A stretch of 64,000 nucleotides of DNA from Marinobacter maritimus (lineage in GTDB: Bacteria; Pseudomonadota; Gammaproteobacteria; Pseudomonadales; Oleiphilaceae), in NCBI RefSeq assembly GCF_007671675.1, contig NZ_VCGW01000001.1, positions 806,001-870,000 on the forward strand, given 5' to 3'. A program made the translations under genes and the position numbers. Each line of letters begins with the position of its first letter. Within the stretch, counting starts at the first letter, position 1. This document shows, piece by piece, positions 18,482 to 28,543 of the stretch. A model generated the notes under the pieces. The model did no database searches. It saw only the letters and a program-made list of their open reading frames with translations, and had not been told where the DNA came from.

Positions 18482-18808
18482 ATGATGGAAGCACTAGGCA
18501 TTATTGAAACCAAAGGTCTGACGGCTTTGATAGAAGCCTCTGATGCCATGGTTAAAGCCGCCAGGGTTGAGTTGGTGGGCTATGAGCAAATCGGCCATGG
18601 CTACGTTACCGCTCTGGTCAGAGGTGATGTGGCGGCTTGTAAAGCTGCGACGGACGCAGGAGCGGCGGCAGCACAGCGGCTTGGAGAGCTGATAGCGGTC
18701 CATGTGATTCCGCGTCCACACGCGGATCTGGAGTCAATTTTTCCGATTGTGCCAAGAAAGGCAGCGGACTCGGGAAAGCCGGCTCCGGGAAAGAAAACAT
18801 CGGGCTAG
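18482..18808 (+). CDS. BMC-H shell hexamer EutM2 (copy 2, His pore)
   Basis: Recent paralogue of the preceding eutM, roughly 90% identical over the first 89 residues by eye. The changes concentrate at the pore: QIGHGYVT replaces QIGSGLVT, putting His at position 39 and Tyr at 41. The C-terminus carries a different Lys/Pro/Gly-rich tail of about 18 residues. I start it at the ATG at 18482 because GAGGG lies 7 bases upstream and the protein then begins like EutM. An in-frame ATG at 18425 would add 19 residues that could form an amphipathic helix, with a weaker ribosome site. Confidence 0.93.
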   Translation: MMEALGIIETKGLTALIEASDAMVKAARVELVGYEQIGHGYVTALVRGDVAACKAATDAGAAAAQRLGELIAVHVIPRPHADLESIFPIVPRKAADSGKPAPGKKTSG

Positions 18809-18833
18809 GATCAACTGATTTGGAAGACATCCC

Positions 18834-19139
18834 ATGAGACTTGCAAAGGTAATCGGTCAGGTCGTTGCTACAGTGCGCAGCGAGCGTTTGGGGATGGATA
18901 AACTGGCCTTGGTCAAGTTTATCGATCAGGACGGGAAGGAAGAGAGCCCAGTCATGGTGGCAGCCGACCGACTGGGCGCAGGGGAAGGTGAATGGGTGCT
19001 GGTGGTGGGTGGCAGTTCCGCTCGCATGTCCATAGATAGCAGCGGCCATACACCTGTCGATCTCAGTATCGTGGGTATTATCGATGAAGTTACCGGTGGC
19101 TCGGAAACCTGGTTTCAGAAGTCCCAGCGACGTTACTAG
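18834..19139 (+). CDS. eutN: BMC-P pentameric vertex protein EutN
   Basis: CcmL/EutN-type pentamer that caps shell vertices. The OB-fold opening MRLAKVIGQVVATVRSE is diagnostic, as is the DLSIVGIIDEV strand near the end. The 101-residue length is slightly above E. coli EutN. It lies between the hexamer genes and eutE, the same place as in Salmonella. Confidence 0.93.
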   Translation: MRLAKVIGQVVATVRSERLGMDKLALVKFIDQDGKEESPVMVAADRLGAGEGEWVLVVGGSSARMSIDSSGHTPVDLSIVGIIDEVTGGSETWFQKSQRRY

Positions 19140-19198
19140 GCCACTTTTATCAGGCTGTCATAAATCGTCAGGCAGCCTTGGAGAGAGGGAACATTCAG

Positions 19199-20590
19199 AT
19201 GGATGCACAGCAGATTGAGTCCATCGTTCGCCGTGTTATCGAGCAGCTGAACTCGCCACAGCGTGACGGTGAAAGCTACGGCATATTCGGAACGCTTGAT
19301 GATGCCGTAGCGGCAGCTCAGAGTGCCCATAAACAGTTGAAGTCGGTGGCACAGCGAGAGGCGATCATCGCGGCGATAAGGCGCATCGGGCGCGAGCATG
19401 TACAGGAGTTGTCACAGCTTGCAGTTCAGGAGACCGGGTATGGCCGGGTAGAGGATAAAATACGCAAACACAATCTGGTGCTCGATAAAACGCCCGGGGT
19501 AGAAGCCATTGTGCCGATGGCGCTTACGGGTGATCATGGATTGTCACTTGTCGAAAACGCACCTTGGGGTGTAATTGCATCGGTTACCCCTTCAACCAAC
19601 CCCTCTGTGACTGTTTTGAATAATGCGATCAGCATGATCGCAGCCGGAAATTCCGTTGTGTTCTCCCCGCACCCCGCAGCAAAAGCGGTCTCCCAGCGTG
19701 CTATTCAGCTGATTAACCGTGCCTCCGTAAGTGCTGGAGGGCCGTCAAATATCGTGACTTGTGTGCAAGACCCCACGATTGAGGTAGCCACCCGGTTGTT
19801 CCGCTTCCCTGGTATTCGCCTGCTTACCATAACTGGCGGTGATGCAGTGGTGAATGCCGCGCGCAAAGTCACCGACAAGCGCCTGATAGCTGCCGGGCCG
19901 GGAAACCCTCCGGTCGTGGTGGATGAAACGGCGGATATAGAGCGGGCGGCGATCAGTATCGTGCAGGGCGCGTCGTTTGATAACAACATTATCTGCGTTG
20001 ATGAGAAAGAAATTGTTGCCGTCGATTCGATCGCGACTGAGTTGAAAGAGGCCATGTGCAGGCACGGTGCCGTTGAGATCAATGCGGATCAGACAGATGC
20101 TGTGGCAAGGCTGGTTCTGGCAGGCTATCCCGGCCCCGGTCCGCGTCCGAAACCGGAATGGGTAGGGCGCGATGCAGAAAAAATCGCAGCAGCAGCGGGC
20201 TTTAGCGTCCCGGCGGGCACTCGCTTGCTCGTTGCAGAAACCGCGCGGGACCATGCTTTTGCTACAACCGAAATGATGCTTCCGGTTATTGCGCTGATAC
20301 GCGCCCGGGATGCAGACGAGGCAATTGATTGGGCAGTGGAACTGGAAGCTGGAAACCTTCATACCGCCGCCATGCACTCACGGAATATCGACAACCTTTC
20401 CCGCATGGCACTGGAAATCAATTGCAGCTTGTTTGTGAAGAACGGCCCTTGTATTGCCGGGCTGGGTGCGGGGGGCGAAGGGTGGACGTCCATGACGATA
20501 TCAACACCCACTGGCGAAGGCGTTACTAACGCCAGCACATTTGTGCGCAAGCGGCGCTGCACCATGGTGGATTCGTTCCGAATCGTGTGA
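19199..20590 (+). CDS. eutE: CoA-acylating acetaldehyde dehydrogenase EutE
   Basis: Oxidises acetaldehyde to acetyl-CoA with NAD and CoA inside the compartment. The N-terminal helix MDAQQIESIVRRVIEQL matches the encapsulation peptide of E. coli EutE, followed by a linker and an aldehyde dehydrogenase domain with catalytic Cys266 in DNNIICVDEK. The 463-residue length is normal. The ATG at 19199 is preferred over the upstream TTG at 19178, because GAGGG stands ahead of it and the peptide then starts at the expected place. Confidence 0.95.
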   Translation: MDAQQIESIVRRVIEQLNSPQRDGESYGIFGTLDDAVAAAQSAHKQLKSVAQREAIIAAIRRIGREHVQELSQLAVQETGYGRVEDKIRKHNLVLDKTPGVEAIVPMALTGDHGLSLVENAPWGVIASVTPSTNPSVTVLNNAISMIAAGNSVVFSPHPAAKAVSQRAIQLINRASVSAGGPSNIVTCVQDPTIEVATRLFRFPGIRLLTITGGDAVVNAARKVTDKRLIAAGPGNPPVVVDETADIERAAISIVQGASFDNNIICVDEKEIVAVDSIATELKEAMCRHGAVEINADQTDAVARLVLAGYPGPGPRPKPEWVGRDAEKIAAAAGFSVPAGTRLLVAETARDHAFATTEMMLPVIALIRARDADEAIDWAVELEAGNLHTAAMHSRNIDNLSRMALEINCSLFVKNGPCIAGLGAGGEGWTSMTISTPTGEGVTNASTFVRKRRCTMVDSFRIV

Positions 20591-20603
20591 CAAGGAGAGC
20601 GAA

Positions 20604-21449
20604 ATGAGCAGGACAATGGCCGACGTTAACAAATTGTTGAAGAAGACTGCCGGCCTGATCAACAAGGACTCAGTGAGGCCCTTTCAGGGGGAATTCAGAG
20701 TGGGTGTCGACTTGGGTACCGCTGATATCCAGACCATCGTACTGGATGGGGCCGGTAACCCGCTTGCAGGCTTCATGGATTGGGCCAATGTGGTCCGCGA
20801 CGGCGTTGTCGTCGATTTCTTTGGCGCCAGCCAGATTGTCCGGGAGCAGGTACGGCGGGCGGGCGCGAAGTTGGGTATTCATATTGAACAGGTCACAACG
20901 TCTTTTCCTCCGGGTACCGATTCACGCATTTCAACCAACGTTATTGAAGCCGCCGGCCTTGAAGTGGCGGGCGTTATAGATGAGCCAAGCAGCGTAGCAA
21001 AGTTGTTGCAGCTTGATCACGCTGCCGTGGTTGATATTGGTGGAGGGACCACAGGGACCGCCATTATCGAACAGGGTGAGGTTGTTTGCTCGATGGATGA
21101 TGCCACCGGCGGCCGGCATATCAGCCTGGCCCTGGCCGGGCACTTCGGTATGCCTTATGAAGAAGCCGAAGAGATGAAGCGCACCAGCAAAGATCTTGCA
21201 CTGTGCAGGCTGGCGACCCCGGTCATTGCGAAAATGGCGGATATCGTTCACGGGCATATTGCGGATTACACGGTGCCGGCGATCTATCTCACCGGCGGCT
21301 CCTGCGCGTTGCCGGGGTTCCTGGAGGTGTTTGCGGCGGAGTTTCCAGGCGTTGATGTAGTGCTTCCTTCACACCCGCTTTATCTGACGCCATTGGCAAT
21401 CGCCAGCTACTCGGACGTCCTCCAGGCCAGAGAAGCGAGGGTCGGATGA
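20604..21449 (+). CDS. eutJ: Ethanolamine utilization chaperone-like protein EutJ
   Basis: Actin/Hsp70-fold protein of 281 residues with two phosphate-binding loops, GVDLGTADIQT and VDIGGGTTG, and an adenosine-binding LTGGSCALPG near the end. It resembles DnaK-like chaperones and is assumed to help enzyme or shell assembly; its activity is not well defined in any organism. Start at the ATG after AAGGAG. It lies in the canonical position between eutE and eutG. Confidence 0.9.
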   Translation: MSRTMADVNKLLKKTAGLINKDSVRPFQGEFRVGVDLGTADIQTIVLDGAGNPLAGFMDWANVVRDGVVVDFFGASQIVREQVRRAGAKLGIHIEQVTTSFPPGTDSRISTNVIEAAGLEVAGVIDEPSSVAKLLQLDHAAVVDIGGGTTGTAIIEQGEVVCSMDDATGGRHISLALAGHFGMPYEEAEEMKRTSKDLALCRLATPVIAKMADIVHGHIADYTVPAIYLTGGSCALPGFLEVFAAEFPGVDVVLPSHPLYLTPLAIASYSDVLQAREARVG

Positions 21450-21450
21450 T

Positions 21451-22698
21451 ATGAATCTGGTAGAGCAGACACTGGGCAACGAGCTGATTGAGGACATCGT
21501 CACCCGCACGGTAGACGAGCTGACGCCTCGTGGTCTGTTCAACTTCAATGCCCCGCGCCAGACATTAATGGGCGAGGGCGCGATTCTCAAAATTGGCGAG
21601 ATACTCAGTAAGCTGGACGTCTCTCATGTGCTGGTGGTCGCTGACCGTGTGGTTCATGAGAAAGGCCTGATGCGAAGCATGGAAAGAAGTCTCGAAAGAG
21701 CAGGCATCGCATGCACAATTTATCCCGCTATTACTCAGGAACCTGATGAAACAGTTGTCGCTTCTGCCACCGAGCTGCTGACCCGCAATGAAGCAGACTT
21801 TGTGCTGGGTTTTGGTGGCGGGTCTGCACTGGATGCCGCCAAGGCCATTGCCCTGGCGGGAAGCAGTCAGAGCAGCTTGCATCAGTTGGCCGAGCCGGGA
21901 TTCAGTGGTCGCCGGGTCGTAGGGTTGGGTGCCGTGCCGACAACAGCTGGCACAGGGTCGGAAGTGACCGATATCAGCGTGATCATGCGGGCTGACAGGT
22001 TGCACAAATTCGTGATTAAAAAAGCTGATTTGATGCCGGATCTCGCGATTGTAGACCCGGGCCTGATGCTTGGTTTGCCGCCAAAGGTAACGGCTGCAAC
22101 CGGTATTGATGCGCTGACACACGCCATTGAAGCCTACGCTGCGCGGAGTTCCCATCCATTGGCAAAGGCACTGGCTATCTGCGCAATACAGAGTATTGCG
22201 GAGGCATTGCCTGTTGTGGTGGGTAACGGGGGAAACAGGGCAGCTCGCCTGACCATGGCAACCGCATCCTATAAAGCGGGGCTTGCTTTCAGTAATTCCG
22301 GGCTAGGTCTGGTTCATGCCATCTCCCATCAGATTGGCCCTCGCTATCGCCTTGCCCATGGTATTGCCAACGGCATTCTTCTTCCTTACGTCATGAGATT
22401 CAATGCACTGGTTTGCCAGCGAGAGTATGCCGCCATTGCGCATATGCTGGGCGTTAGCCATTCCGGAATGACAGAGCGGGAGCAATGTATGGCGTCAATT
22501 GACGCCGTCAGGCAGCTGCTTGCCGATATTGGGCTACCCGAAAACCTTGCTGGCACCAGTATTAACCGTGATGACTTTAGCTCCATTGCGATTGAAGCAC
22601 TTCAGGACGTGTGCATCGGAGATAACCCGAGAGATGTTACTGAAGCGGATATTGTGCAATTGCTTGAAGAGGTTAGTGGCAGTAAAGAAAAAGTGTGA
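21451..22698 (+). CDS. eutG: Iron-containing alcohol dehydrogenase EutG
   Basis: Reduces acetaldehyde to ethanol with NADH, regenerating NAD for EutE inside the compartment. Group III alcohol dehydrogenase with the GFGGGSALDAAKA nucleotide motif and the metal-site His residues in GLVHAISHQ and RLAHGIANGILLP. An extra N-terminal segment of about 35 residues before the conserved core could be a targeting helix, as in other EutG proteins. It begins one base after the eutJ stop. Confidence 0.92.
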   Translation: MNLVEQTLGNELIEDIVTRTVDELTPRGLFNFNAPRQTLMGEGAILKIGEILSKLDVSHVLVVADRVVHEKGLMRSMERSLERAGIACTIYPAITQEPDETVVASATELLTRNEADFVLGFGGGSALDAAKAIALAGSSQSSLHQLAEPGFSGRRVVGLGAVPTTAGTGSEVTDISVIMRADRLHKFVIKKADLMPDLAIVDPGLMLGLPPKVTAATGIDALTHAIEAYAARSSHPLAKALAICAIQSIAEALPVVVGNGGNRAARLTMATASYKAGLAFSNSGLGLVHAISHQIGPRYRLAHGIANGILLPYVMRFNALVCQREYAAIAHMLGVSHSGMTEREQCMASIDAVRQLLADIGLPENLAGTSINRDDFSSIAIEALQDVCIGDNPRDVTEADIVQLLEEVSGSKEKV

Positions 22699-22731
22699 TT
22701 GAACCCTTTGCTAGAAGGTGGAGAGCCGGTT

Positions 22732-24030
22732 ATGGAAATGTTAAACCAGATTATTCTTTATATCATGATGACCTTTATGGTCATCGGTGCGCTGGATCGT
22801 GTATTCATGCAATTCGGCGGTTCTGAACCGGTTCTTGGAAAGCTTGGCCTCGGCGGCATGGGTCGTTCCATTTCCGGTGCTGGCAGCCAGTTCGAGGAAG
22901 GCTTTCAGGCCATGGGGGCCTTGGCTCTGGCCATGGTCGGTATTATCGCCATGGCGCCGGTGCTGGCCAAAATACTGTCGCCGGTCGTTGTACCTATATA
23001 CACATTTCTGGGTGCGGATCCCGCCATGTTTGCCACCACGTTGCTTGCCAATGACATGGGCGGATACTTCCTGGCGAAAGAAATGGCCACTGCCGTGGAT
23101 GGCACAATTAATTACGGTGCCTGGATGTACGCGGGCCTGATTCTTGGCGCCATGATGGGGCCTACCATCGTATTCACTATTCCGGTTGCCGTTGGCATTA
23201 TCCATGAAAGCGATCGCCCCTATCTGGCCTCTGGTGTACTTGCCGGCATTGTAACTATTCCTATCGGCTGTATTGCCGGTGGACTGGCCGCTATGGCCTC
23301 AACGGTCCTCATCCCCGGGACTGATCAGGCAATACAGTTCAACATGCCACTGATTTTCATGAATCTTATACCGGTGATTATCGTGTCTGCCCTTATTGCA
23401 GCCGGATTGTGGTTCATGCCAGAAAAGATGATTAACGGCTTTTCGATTTTTGCAAAATTCCTGGTTGCCTTTATCACAATCGGCCTTGCAGCTGCGGTAT
23501 TGAAGCAGACTCTCGGCATTACCCTTATTCCCGGAATGGACCCGATATTCATGGTGCCAGGTGACGAGCCAGGTATTGATATGCGGGCCATCGAAGTTAT
23601 CGGCTCCATCGCCATTATCTTGTTGGGCGCCTACCCCATGGTTTTGCTGCTGACTCGCTGGTTCGAAAAGCCATTGCTTAAGATGGGGGGTGTGCTCAAC
23701 GTAAACCCGACAGCCGCTACTGGCCTGATTGCCACCCTGGCCAACAACATCCCGATGTTCCAGGTCATGAAGGATATGGACAGCCGCGGCAAGATTCTAT
23801 GCTCGGCCTTTGCCGTCAGTGCTGCCTTTACCTTCGGCGACCACCTTGGTTTCACTGCAGCTAACAAGCCCGACATGATCATGGCTGTCATCATCGGCAA
23901 GCTGGTTGGTGGTATCACTGCAGTTCTGTTCGCCATGTTGCTTGCGAACAGGATGATCGCGTCTATCGAGAAGAATGGTAAGCCGGGTCCGGATCTGTCT
24001 ACCTCAGAGGAAGCGGAAGAAAAAGCGTGA
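22732..24030 (+). CDS. eutH: Ethanolamine permease EutH
   Basis: Inner-membrane transporter for ethanolamine or ethanolammonium, most useful at low pH or low substrate. The 432-residue protein has about ten or more hydrophobic segments, with conserved FATTLLANDMGGYFLA, NNIPMFQ and FGDHLGFTAA motifs. The ATG at 22732 is chosen because GGAG lies 8 bases before it and it opens straight into the first membrane helix. Its end overlaps the GTG start of eutA. Confidence 0.92.
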   Translation: MEMLNQIILYIMMTFMVIGALDRVFMQFGGSEPVLGKLGLGGMGRSISGAGSQFEEGFQAMGALALAMVGIIAMAPVLAKILSPVVVPIYTFLGADPAMFATTLLANDMGGYFLAKEMATAVDGTINYGAWMYAGLILGAMMGPTIVFTIPVAVGIIHESDRPYLASGVLAGIVTIPIGCIAGGLAAMASTVLIPGTDQAIQFNMPLIFMNLIPVIIVSALIAAGLWFMPEKMINGFSIFAKFLVAFITIGLAAAVLKQTLGITLIPGMDPIFMVPGDEPGIDMRAIEVIGSIAIILLGAYPMVLLLTRWFEKPLLKMGGVLNVNPTAATGLIATLANNIPMFQVMKDMDSRGKILCSAFAVSAAFTFGDHLGFTAANKPDMIMAVIIGKLVGGITAVLFAMLLANRMIASIEKNGKPGPDLSTSEEAEEKA

Positions 24031-25460
24031 ACAGAAAAACCGTACACAGTGTCGGTATCGATATCGGCACCACCACAACCCAGGTGATCTTTTCACGGCT
24101 CACCATGGTCAACCGGGCACCTGTTACCCAGGTGCCCCGGTATGAGTTTGTGGAACGGGAGATCTTTTTTCAGAGCCCTGTCAGCGCCACGCCTTTGCAG
24201 GAGGATGGCACAGTGAATGTGCCCATGCTGCAGCGGTTTATCGATGAACAGTTCGCGGCTGCGGGGCTCACCCTCAGTGATATCGAAACCGGTGCCATTA
24301 TCATCACCGGTGAAACCTCAAAAGTGAAAAACGCCAAAGATACGGTTATGGGTCTTGCTGAGCGGTTGGGCGATTTTGTGGTGGCCACGGCAGGCCCCAA
24401 TCTGGAGTCCGTGATCGCAGGAAGGGGCAGTGGCGCCGGAGACTACTCCAAGCGTAACCACTCCAGGGTTCTGAACATTGATATTGGTGGTGGTACCAGT
24501 AATTACGTGGTCTTCGATAGCGGTCGGGTAGAGGACACCGCCTGTCTTAATATCGGGGGGAACCTTATTAAAACCGACCCATCGGGATCTGTCACCAAAA
24601 TCCGGGAACCCGCTAGGCTGGTTATCGAGTCGCTGTTTGGAGAGGCGTTAACTGAGAACCGATTAAACGCGGATAAGCTTAAAAAGATCGTGGATTGCAT
24701 GGCGCAGCTGGTTGTTGATGTGATCGTCGGCAACCGCTCCGAACTGGCTCAAAAGCTGATGATGACGCCGTATCTGAAAGAGCCTGGCCAATTCGACGCT
24801 GTCTTCATAAGCGGCGGCGTCGGCACCAGTTACTACCGCCTGAAAACAGACGATCTTGACCCGTTCAAGTGGAAAGATGTCGGCGTACTGCTTGGCGGTG
24901 CTTTATTAAGGCACCCGACGCTGGCGGCGATGAACGTAAAATTGCCGGCCCAGACCCAGCAGGCAACCGTTATCGGCGCTGGCGCCTACTCCATGTCCCT
25001 CTCTGGAAGTTCGATATGGATGAATGTGGATTCACTGCCTATTCGCAATATACCGGTGGTGGAGCCTCAGATCGACTGGGAAGAGGGCGATCAGCCACCG
25101 GTTTGCCAACAGATTGTCGAAGCCGCGGAGCGAATGGATCTGCGCCTGCGAGAGGATAACTATGCCATTGCGCTGGGCAGGGAAATGCCCATGAGTTATC
25201 AGGCTGTGAGCCACACCGCAAAAGAGATTGCAGACTATTATCAACAGCATGGTAACCGCCAGTCACCTGCAATCATCGTTACTGAAAATGATCTGGGTAA
25301 GGTGCTGGGGATGGAACTGCAGCCCCGCATTGACCCACAGAAACTGCTGGTGATTGACGAAGTGCGCGCCGTTACCGGTGATTACATCGATATTGGCGAA
25401 AGTTTTTTTGGCGGGGAAGTTGTGCCATTAACCATCAAATCTCTGGCATTTCCTGCCTAG
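24027..25460 (+). CDS. eutA: Ethanolamine ammonia-lyase reactivating factor EutA
   Basis: Chaperone-like ATPase that exchanges damaged cobalamin from EutBC. It is an actin/Hsp70-fold protein with GIDIGTTTTQV near the start and NIDIGGGTSNYVVF near residue 150; its 477 residues agree with E. coli EutA. The GTG start overlaps the eutH stop as GTGA. It lies directly before eutBC, as usual. Confidence 0.93.
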   Translation: MNRKTVHSVGIDIGTTTTQVIFSRLTMVNRAPVTQVPRYEFVEREIFFQSPVSATPLQEDGTVNVPMLQRFIDEQFAAAGLTLSDIETGAIIITGETSKVKNAKDTVMGLAERLGDFVVATAGPNLESVIAGRGSGAGDYSKRNHSRVLNIDIGGGTSNYVVFDSGRVEDTACLNIGGNLIKTDPSGSVTKIREPARLVIESLFGEALTENRLNADKLKKIVDCMAQLVVDVIVGNRSELAQKLMMTPYLKEPGQFDAVFISGGVGTSYYRLKTDDLDPFKWKDVGVLLGGALLRHPTLAAMNVKLPAQTQQATVIGAGAYSMSLSGSSIWMNVDSLPIRNIPVVEPQIDWEEGDQPPVCQQIVEAAERMDLRLREDNYAIALGREMPMSYQAVSHTAKEIADYYQQHGNRQSPAIIVTENDLGKVLGMELQPRIDPQKLLVIDEVRAVTGDYIDIGESFFGGEVVPLTIKSLAFPA

Positions 25461-25475
25461 AGGGGGAGGTTTTTC

Positions 25476-26840
25476 ATGAACTTGAAGACAACGTTGTTCG
25501 GAAAGGTTTATCAGTTTCGTGACGTAAAGGACGTACTCGCAAAGGCGAACGAACTTCGCTCGGGGGACGTGCTGGCAGGGGTTGCGGCAGAGACAGCACA
25601 AGAGCGAGTAGCTGCCAAACAGGTATTGGGCGAAATGCGCCTCGAAACCCTGCGGGAAAATCCTATAGTCCCGTACGAAGAGGATGCGATAACCCGGGTT
25701 ATTCAGGACGCGGTAAACAAAGCGGTTTATGAAGATATCCGGCATTGGACCGTTAGTGAGTTGAGGGAATACATCCTGTCGGATGTACCCACCCGTGAAG
25801 ACTATGAGCGGATGCGCAGAGGCCTTACGTCTGAAATGGTTGCCGCCGTATGCAAGATATGTTCGAACGGCGACCTCATGGTGGGTGCCAAGAAGTTATA
25901 CGTGATTTCCAAGGCCAACTGCACCGTGGGTATTCCTGGCCGGTTTTCTTCCCGTTTGCAGCCCAATGATACCCGGGATGATATCGATAGCATCATGGTT
26001 CAGGTCTACGAAGGGCTAAGCTATGGCTGTGGTGACGCGGTTATTGGTATCAATCCGGTTACTGAATCAGTTGAAAACACCATTCGCATACTGAGTGCGG
26101 TCAAGGAAGTCACTGATAAGTGGAATATTCCGACCCAGGGTTGTGTGCTTGCTCACATATCCAACCAGATGGCGGCGCTTGAGAAAGGTGCACCCGGTGG
26201 CTTGCTGTTCCAGAGCCTGTCGGGCACAGAAAAGGGTCTCAATGAGTTTGGCGTCACCGTAGAGCTGCTGGATGAAGCCTATGAGATGGGTAAGCATTAC
26301 TGCAAGCTAGCGGGTTCGAACATGATGTACTTTGAAACCGGCCAGGGCACGGCGCTTTCTGCCAATGCCCACCACGGTGCGGATCAGGTGACCATCGAAG
26401 CCCGGAACTACGGCTTGGCAAAACGCTATAAACCGCATCTGCTGAACACGGTTGTCGGATTCATTGGCCCGGAATATCTGTTCAACCATCAGCAGATCAC
26501 GCGTGCTGCATTGGAAGACCATTTTATGGGCAAGCTGACCGGCATCTCCATGGGGTGTGATGCCTGCTATACGAACCACGCCGATACCGATCAGAACTCA
26601 AATGAAAACCTGACCACACTGCTCGCAGCGGCTGGCTGTAACTATGTGATGTCCCTGCCACTGGGGGACGACATTATGCTGAATTACCAGACCACTGGTT
26701 TTCATGACGTTGTCACTGCCCGGCAGCTCCTGAGCTACCGTCCCGCTCCCGAGTTTGAGGCCTGGATGGAAACCATGGGTTTGATGGAAAACGGCAAGCT
26801 CACCGCCCGTGCGGGCGACCCATCCATCTTCTTTGATTGA
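25476..26840 (+). CDS. eutB: Ethanolamine ammonia-lyase large subunit EutB
   Basis: Catalytic TIM-barrel subunit that splits ethanolamine into acetaldehyde and ammonia by an adenosylcobalamin radical mechanism. The 454-residue protein is highly conserved, with [47 protein letters not shown] and [15 protein letters not shown] segments of the active site. GAGGGGGAGG upstream is a very strong ribosome site, consistent with high expression. Confidence 0.97.
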   Translation: MNLKTTLFGKVYQFRDVKDVLAKANELRSGDVLAGVAAETAQERVAAKQVLGEMRLETLRENPIVPYEEDAITRVIQDAVNKAVYEDIRHWTVSELREYILSDVPTREDYERMRRGLTSEMVAAVCKICSNGDLMVGAKKLYVISKANCTVGIPGRFSSRLQPNDTRDDIDSIMVQVYEGLSYGCGDAVIGINPVTESVENTIRILSAVKEVTDKWNIPTQGCVLAHISNQMAALEKGAPGGLLFQSLSGTEKGLNEFGVTVELLDEAYEMGKHYCKLAGSNMMYFETGQGTALSANAHHGADQVTIEARNYGLAKRYKPHLLNTVVGFIGPEYLFNHQQITRAALEDHFMGKLTGISMGCDACYTNHADTDQNSNENLTTLLAAAGCNYVMSLPLGDDIMLNYQTTGFHDVVTARQLLSYRPAPEFEAWMETMGLMENGKLTARAGDPSIFFD

Positions 26841-26850
26841 GGTGACAACC

Positions 26851-27813
26851 ATGGACGAGCAAACAATTCAGAGTATCGTCAATTCGGTGTTGCGTGAGCT
26901 GGGAGAAAAGGACCTTCCCGCCGGCCAGGTGACTCGTGTTCAGCCCGAAGGTAAAAGTACACAGCAAAATAATCCTCCGGCCTACAAGCCATCGGAGACG
27001 GCGGGCAGGCAAGGCAGTGGGCAAAGGCAGGCAGAGTCGGTCGATAAAGGTGACGGCCTTGAAGATCTGAGTCTGGATAAGTTTATTCACTGGAACGGCA
27101 TTGAAAATGCGCATAACGATTCAGTAAACAGCGATATGGTCAAACAAACTGCGGCCCGCGTCTGCCAGGGCCGCGCGGGACCAAGGCCTCGCACCCGCTC
27201 ACTTCTGCGTTTTCTTGCAGACCATTCCCGCTCCAAGGACACCGTAGTCAAGGAAGTGTCTCCGGAATGGTTGGAAAAGAAGAACCTCTGGGAAGTGCAG
27301 ACGTGTGTTAATGATAAAAGCGAGTACCTACGGCGCCCGGACCTTGGTCGTAAGCTCTCCGATGAGGCAAAGAAAACCATCAGTGAGCGCTGTAAGAAAT
27401 CGCCTCAGGTGCAAGTGGTTATTTCTGACGGCCTGAGTACAGACGCGGTTACCAATAATCTGGACGAAATAATACCACCTCTTATGAAGGGCCTGGAAAG
27501 CGCTGGCTTTACTGTTGGCACCCCTTTCTTCCTGCGTTACGGGCGCGTGAAGGCCCAGGACGAAATCGGCAACTTGTTGCAGGCCGACGCCAATCTTCTG
27601 CTCATTGGCGAAAGGCCCGGGTTGGGGCAGTCTGAAAGCCTGAGTTGTTATTGTGTCTACAAACCCACGGAGAAGACGGTGGAATCCGACCGTATGGTTA
27701 TCTCCAATATCCATAAAGGCGGTACACCACCCATAGAGGCAGCGGCTGTTATCGTCGATCTGACGCGCAAAATGCTTGAGCAAAAAGCGAGTGGGCTAAA
27801 CCTTAAACGCTGA
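26851..27813 (+). CDS. eutC: Ethanolamine ammonia-lyase small subunit EutC
   Basis: Small subunit that with EutB forms the cobalamin site. The N-terminal helix [17 protein letters not shown] is an encapsulation-type peptide, followed by a Gln/Gly/Pro-rich linker of about 50 residues and the conserved domain from about residue 75 on ([50 protein letters not shown]). The 320-residue length includes the linker. The ATG at 26851 follows GAGGTGACAACC; earlier in-frame starts lie within eutB. Confidence 0.95.
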   Translation: MDEQTIQSIVNSVLRELGEKDLPAGQVTRVQPEGKSTQQNNPPAYKPSETAGRQGSGQRQAESVDKGDGLEDLSLDKFIHWNGIENAHNDSVNSDMVKQTAARVCQGRAGPRPRTRSLLRFLADHSRSKDTVVKEVSPEWLEKKNLWEVQTCVNDKSEYLRRPDLGRKLSDEAKKTISERCKKSPQVQVVISDGLSTDAVTNNLDEIIPPLMKGLESAGFTVGTPFFLRYGRVKAQDEIGNLLQADANLLLIGERPGLGQSESLSCYCVYKPTEKTVESDRMVISNIHKGGTPPIEAAAVIVDLTRKMLEQKASGLNLKR

Positions 27814-27838
27814 AGCCAAGGGCTCAGACTCATGGTTC

Positions 27839-27860
27839 GGAGTCCTCGAAAAGAGGCTCC
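27839..27860 (+). other. Stem-loop between eutC and eutL
   Basis: GGAG-T-CCTC pairs with GAGG-CTCC around a GAAAA loop, one bulged T. No U-run follows, so it should not terminate transcription; it may stabilise the upstream mRNA or set the ratio of enzyme to downstream shell genes. It lies in one of the longest gaps inside the operon (73 bases). Confidence 0.4.
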
Positions 27861-27886
27861 CGGCAAGATATTGAAGGAGCACCATC

Positions 27887-28543
27887 ATGGCAATTCGGGA
27901 CGAAATCAGAGCATCGGTACTTGCAACCCGTGTTATCGCGTCGGTCGATGACGGGATGATGAAACAATTTAACCTGAAGAAGGAGCAGCGTTGCATCGGC
28001 ATGATTACCGCCGACAGTGATGACGTTACCTACGTAGCCCTGGATGAGGCAACAAAAGCCGCACAGGTTGATGTGGTATACGCCCGATCATTCTATGCCG
28101 GTGCTGCGCATTCATCCGGCCTGTTATCCGGTGAGGTGATCGGTATTATCGCCGGGCCGGGGCCGGCTGATGTGATTGCCGGGCTTCAGAGAGCGCAGGA
28201 AGTGATCGAAAATGAGGCCTGCTTTTACTCGGCTAATGAAGAGGGCAGCATTGCTTATTTTGCCCATCTGGTATCCGCCACGGGGAGCTATTTGTCGAAA
28301 GAAGGCGGGTTAAAACGAGGCGACTCAATGGCGTATCTGATTGCACCGCCACTGGAAGCCATGTTCGGTATGGACGCAGCACTTAAAGCGGCCAGCGTGA
28401 AGGTTTCCAACTTCTTTGCTCCACCTTCTGAAACGAACTACGGTGGTGGGTATCTCACTGGCACTCAGGCAGCGTGTAAAGCTGCGTGCGAAGCCTTTGA
28501 GGAGGCAGTTCTGGCCGTTGCCAGAAATCCTATTGATATATGA
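27887..28543 (+). CDS. eutL: BMC-T trimeric shell protein EutL
   Basis: Tandem BMC-domain protein that forms pseudohexameric trimers with a gated pore. It aligns with E. coli EutL over the whole length (218 against 219 residues): RVIASVDDGMMKQF at the N-terminus, YARSFYAGAAHSSGLLSGE, and the second-domain ending NYGGGYLTGTQAACKAACEAF. In Salmonella the next genes are eutK and eutR; here a pduS-like gene follows with an ATGA overlap. Confidence 0.95.
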   Translation: MAIRDEIRASVLATRVIASVDDGMMKQFNLKKEQRCIGMITADSDDVTYVALDEATKAAQVDVVYARSFYAGAAHSSGLLSGEVIGIIAGPGPADVIAGLQRAQEVIENEACFYSANEEGSIAYFAHLVSATGSYLSKEGGLKRGDSMAYLIAPPLEAMFGMDAALKAASVKVSNFFAPPSETNYGGGYLTGTQAACKAACEAFEEAVLAVARNPIDI

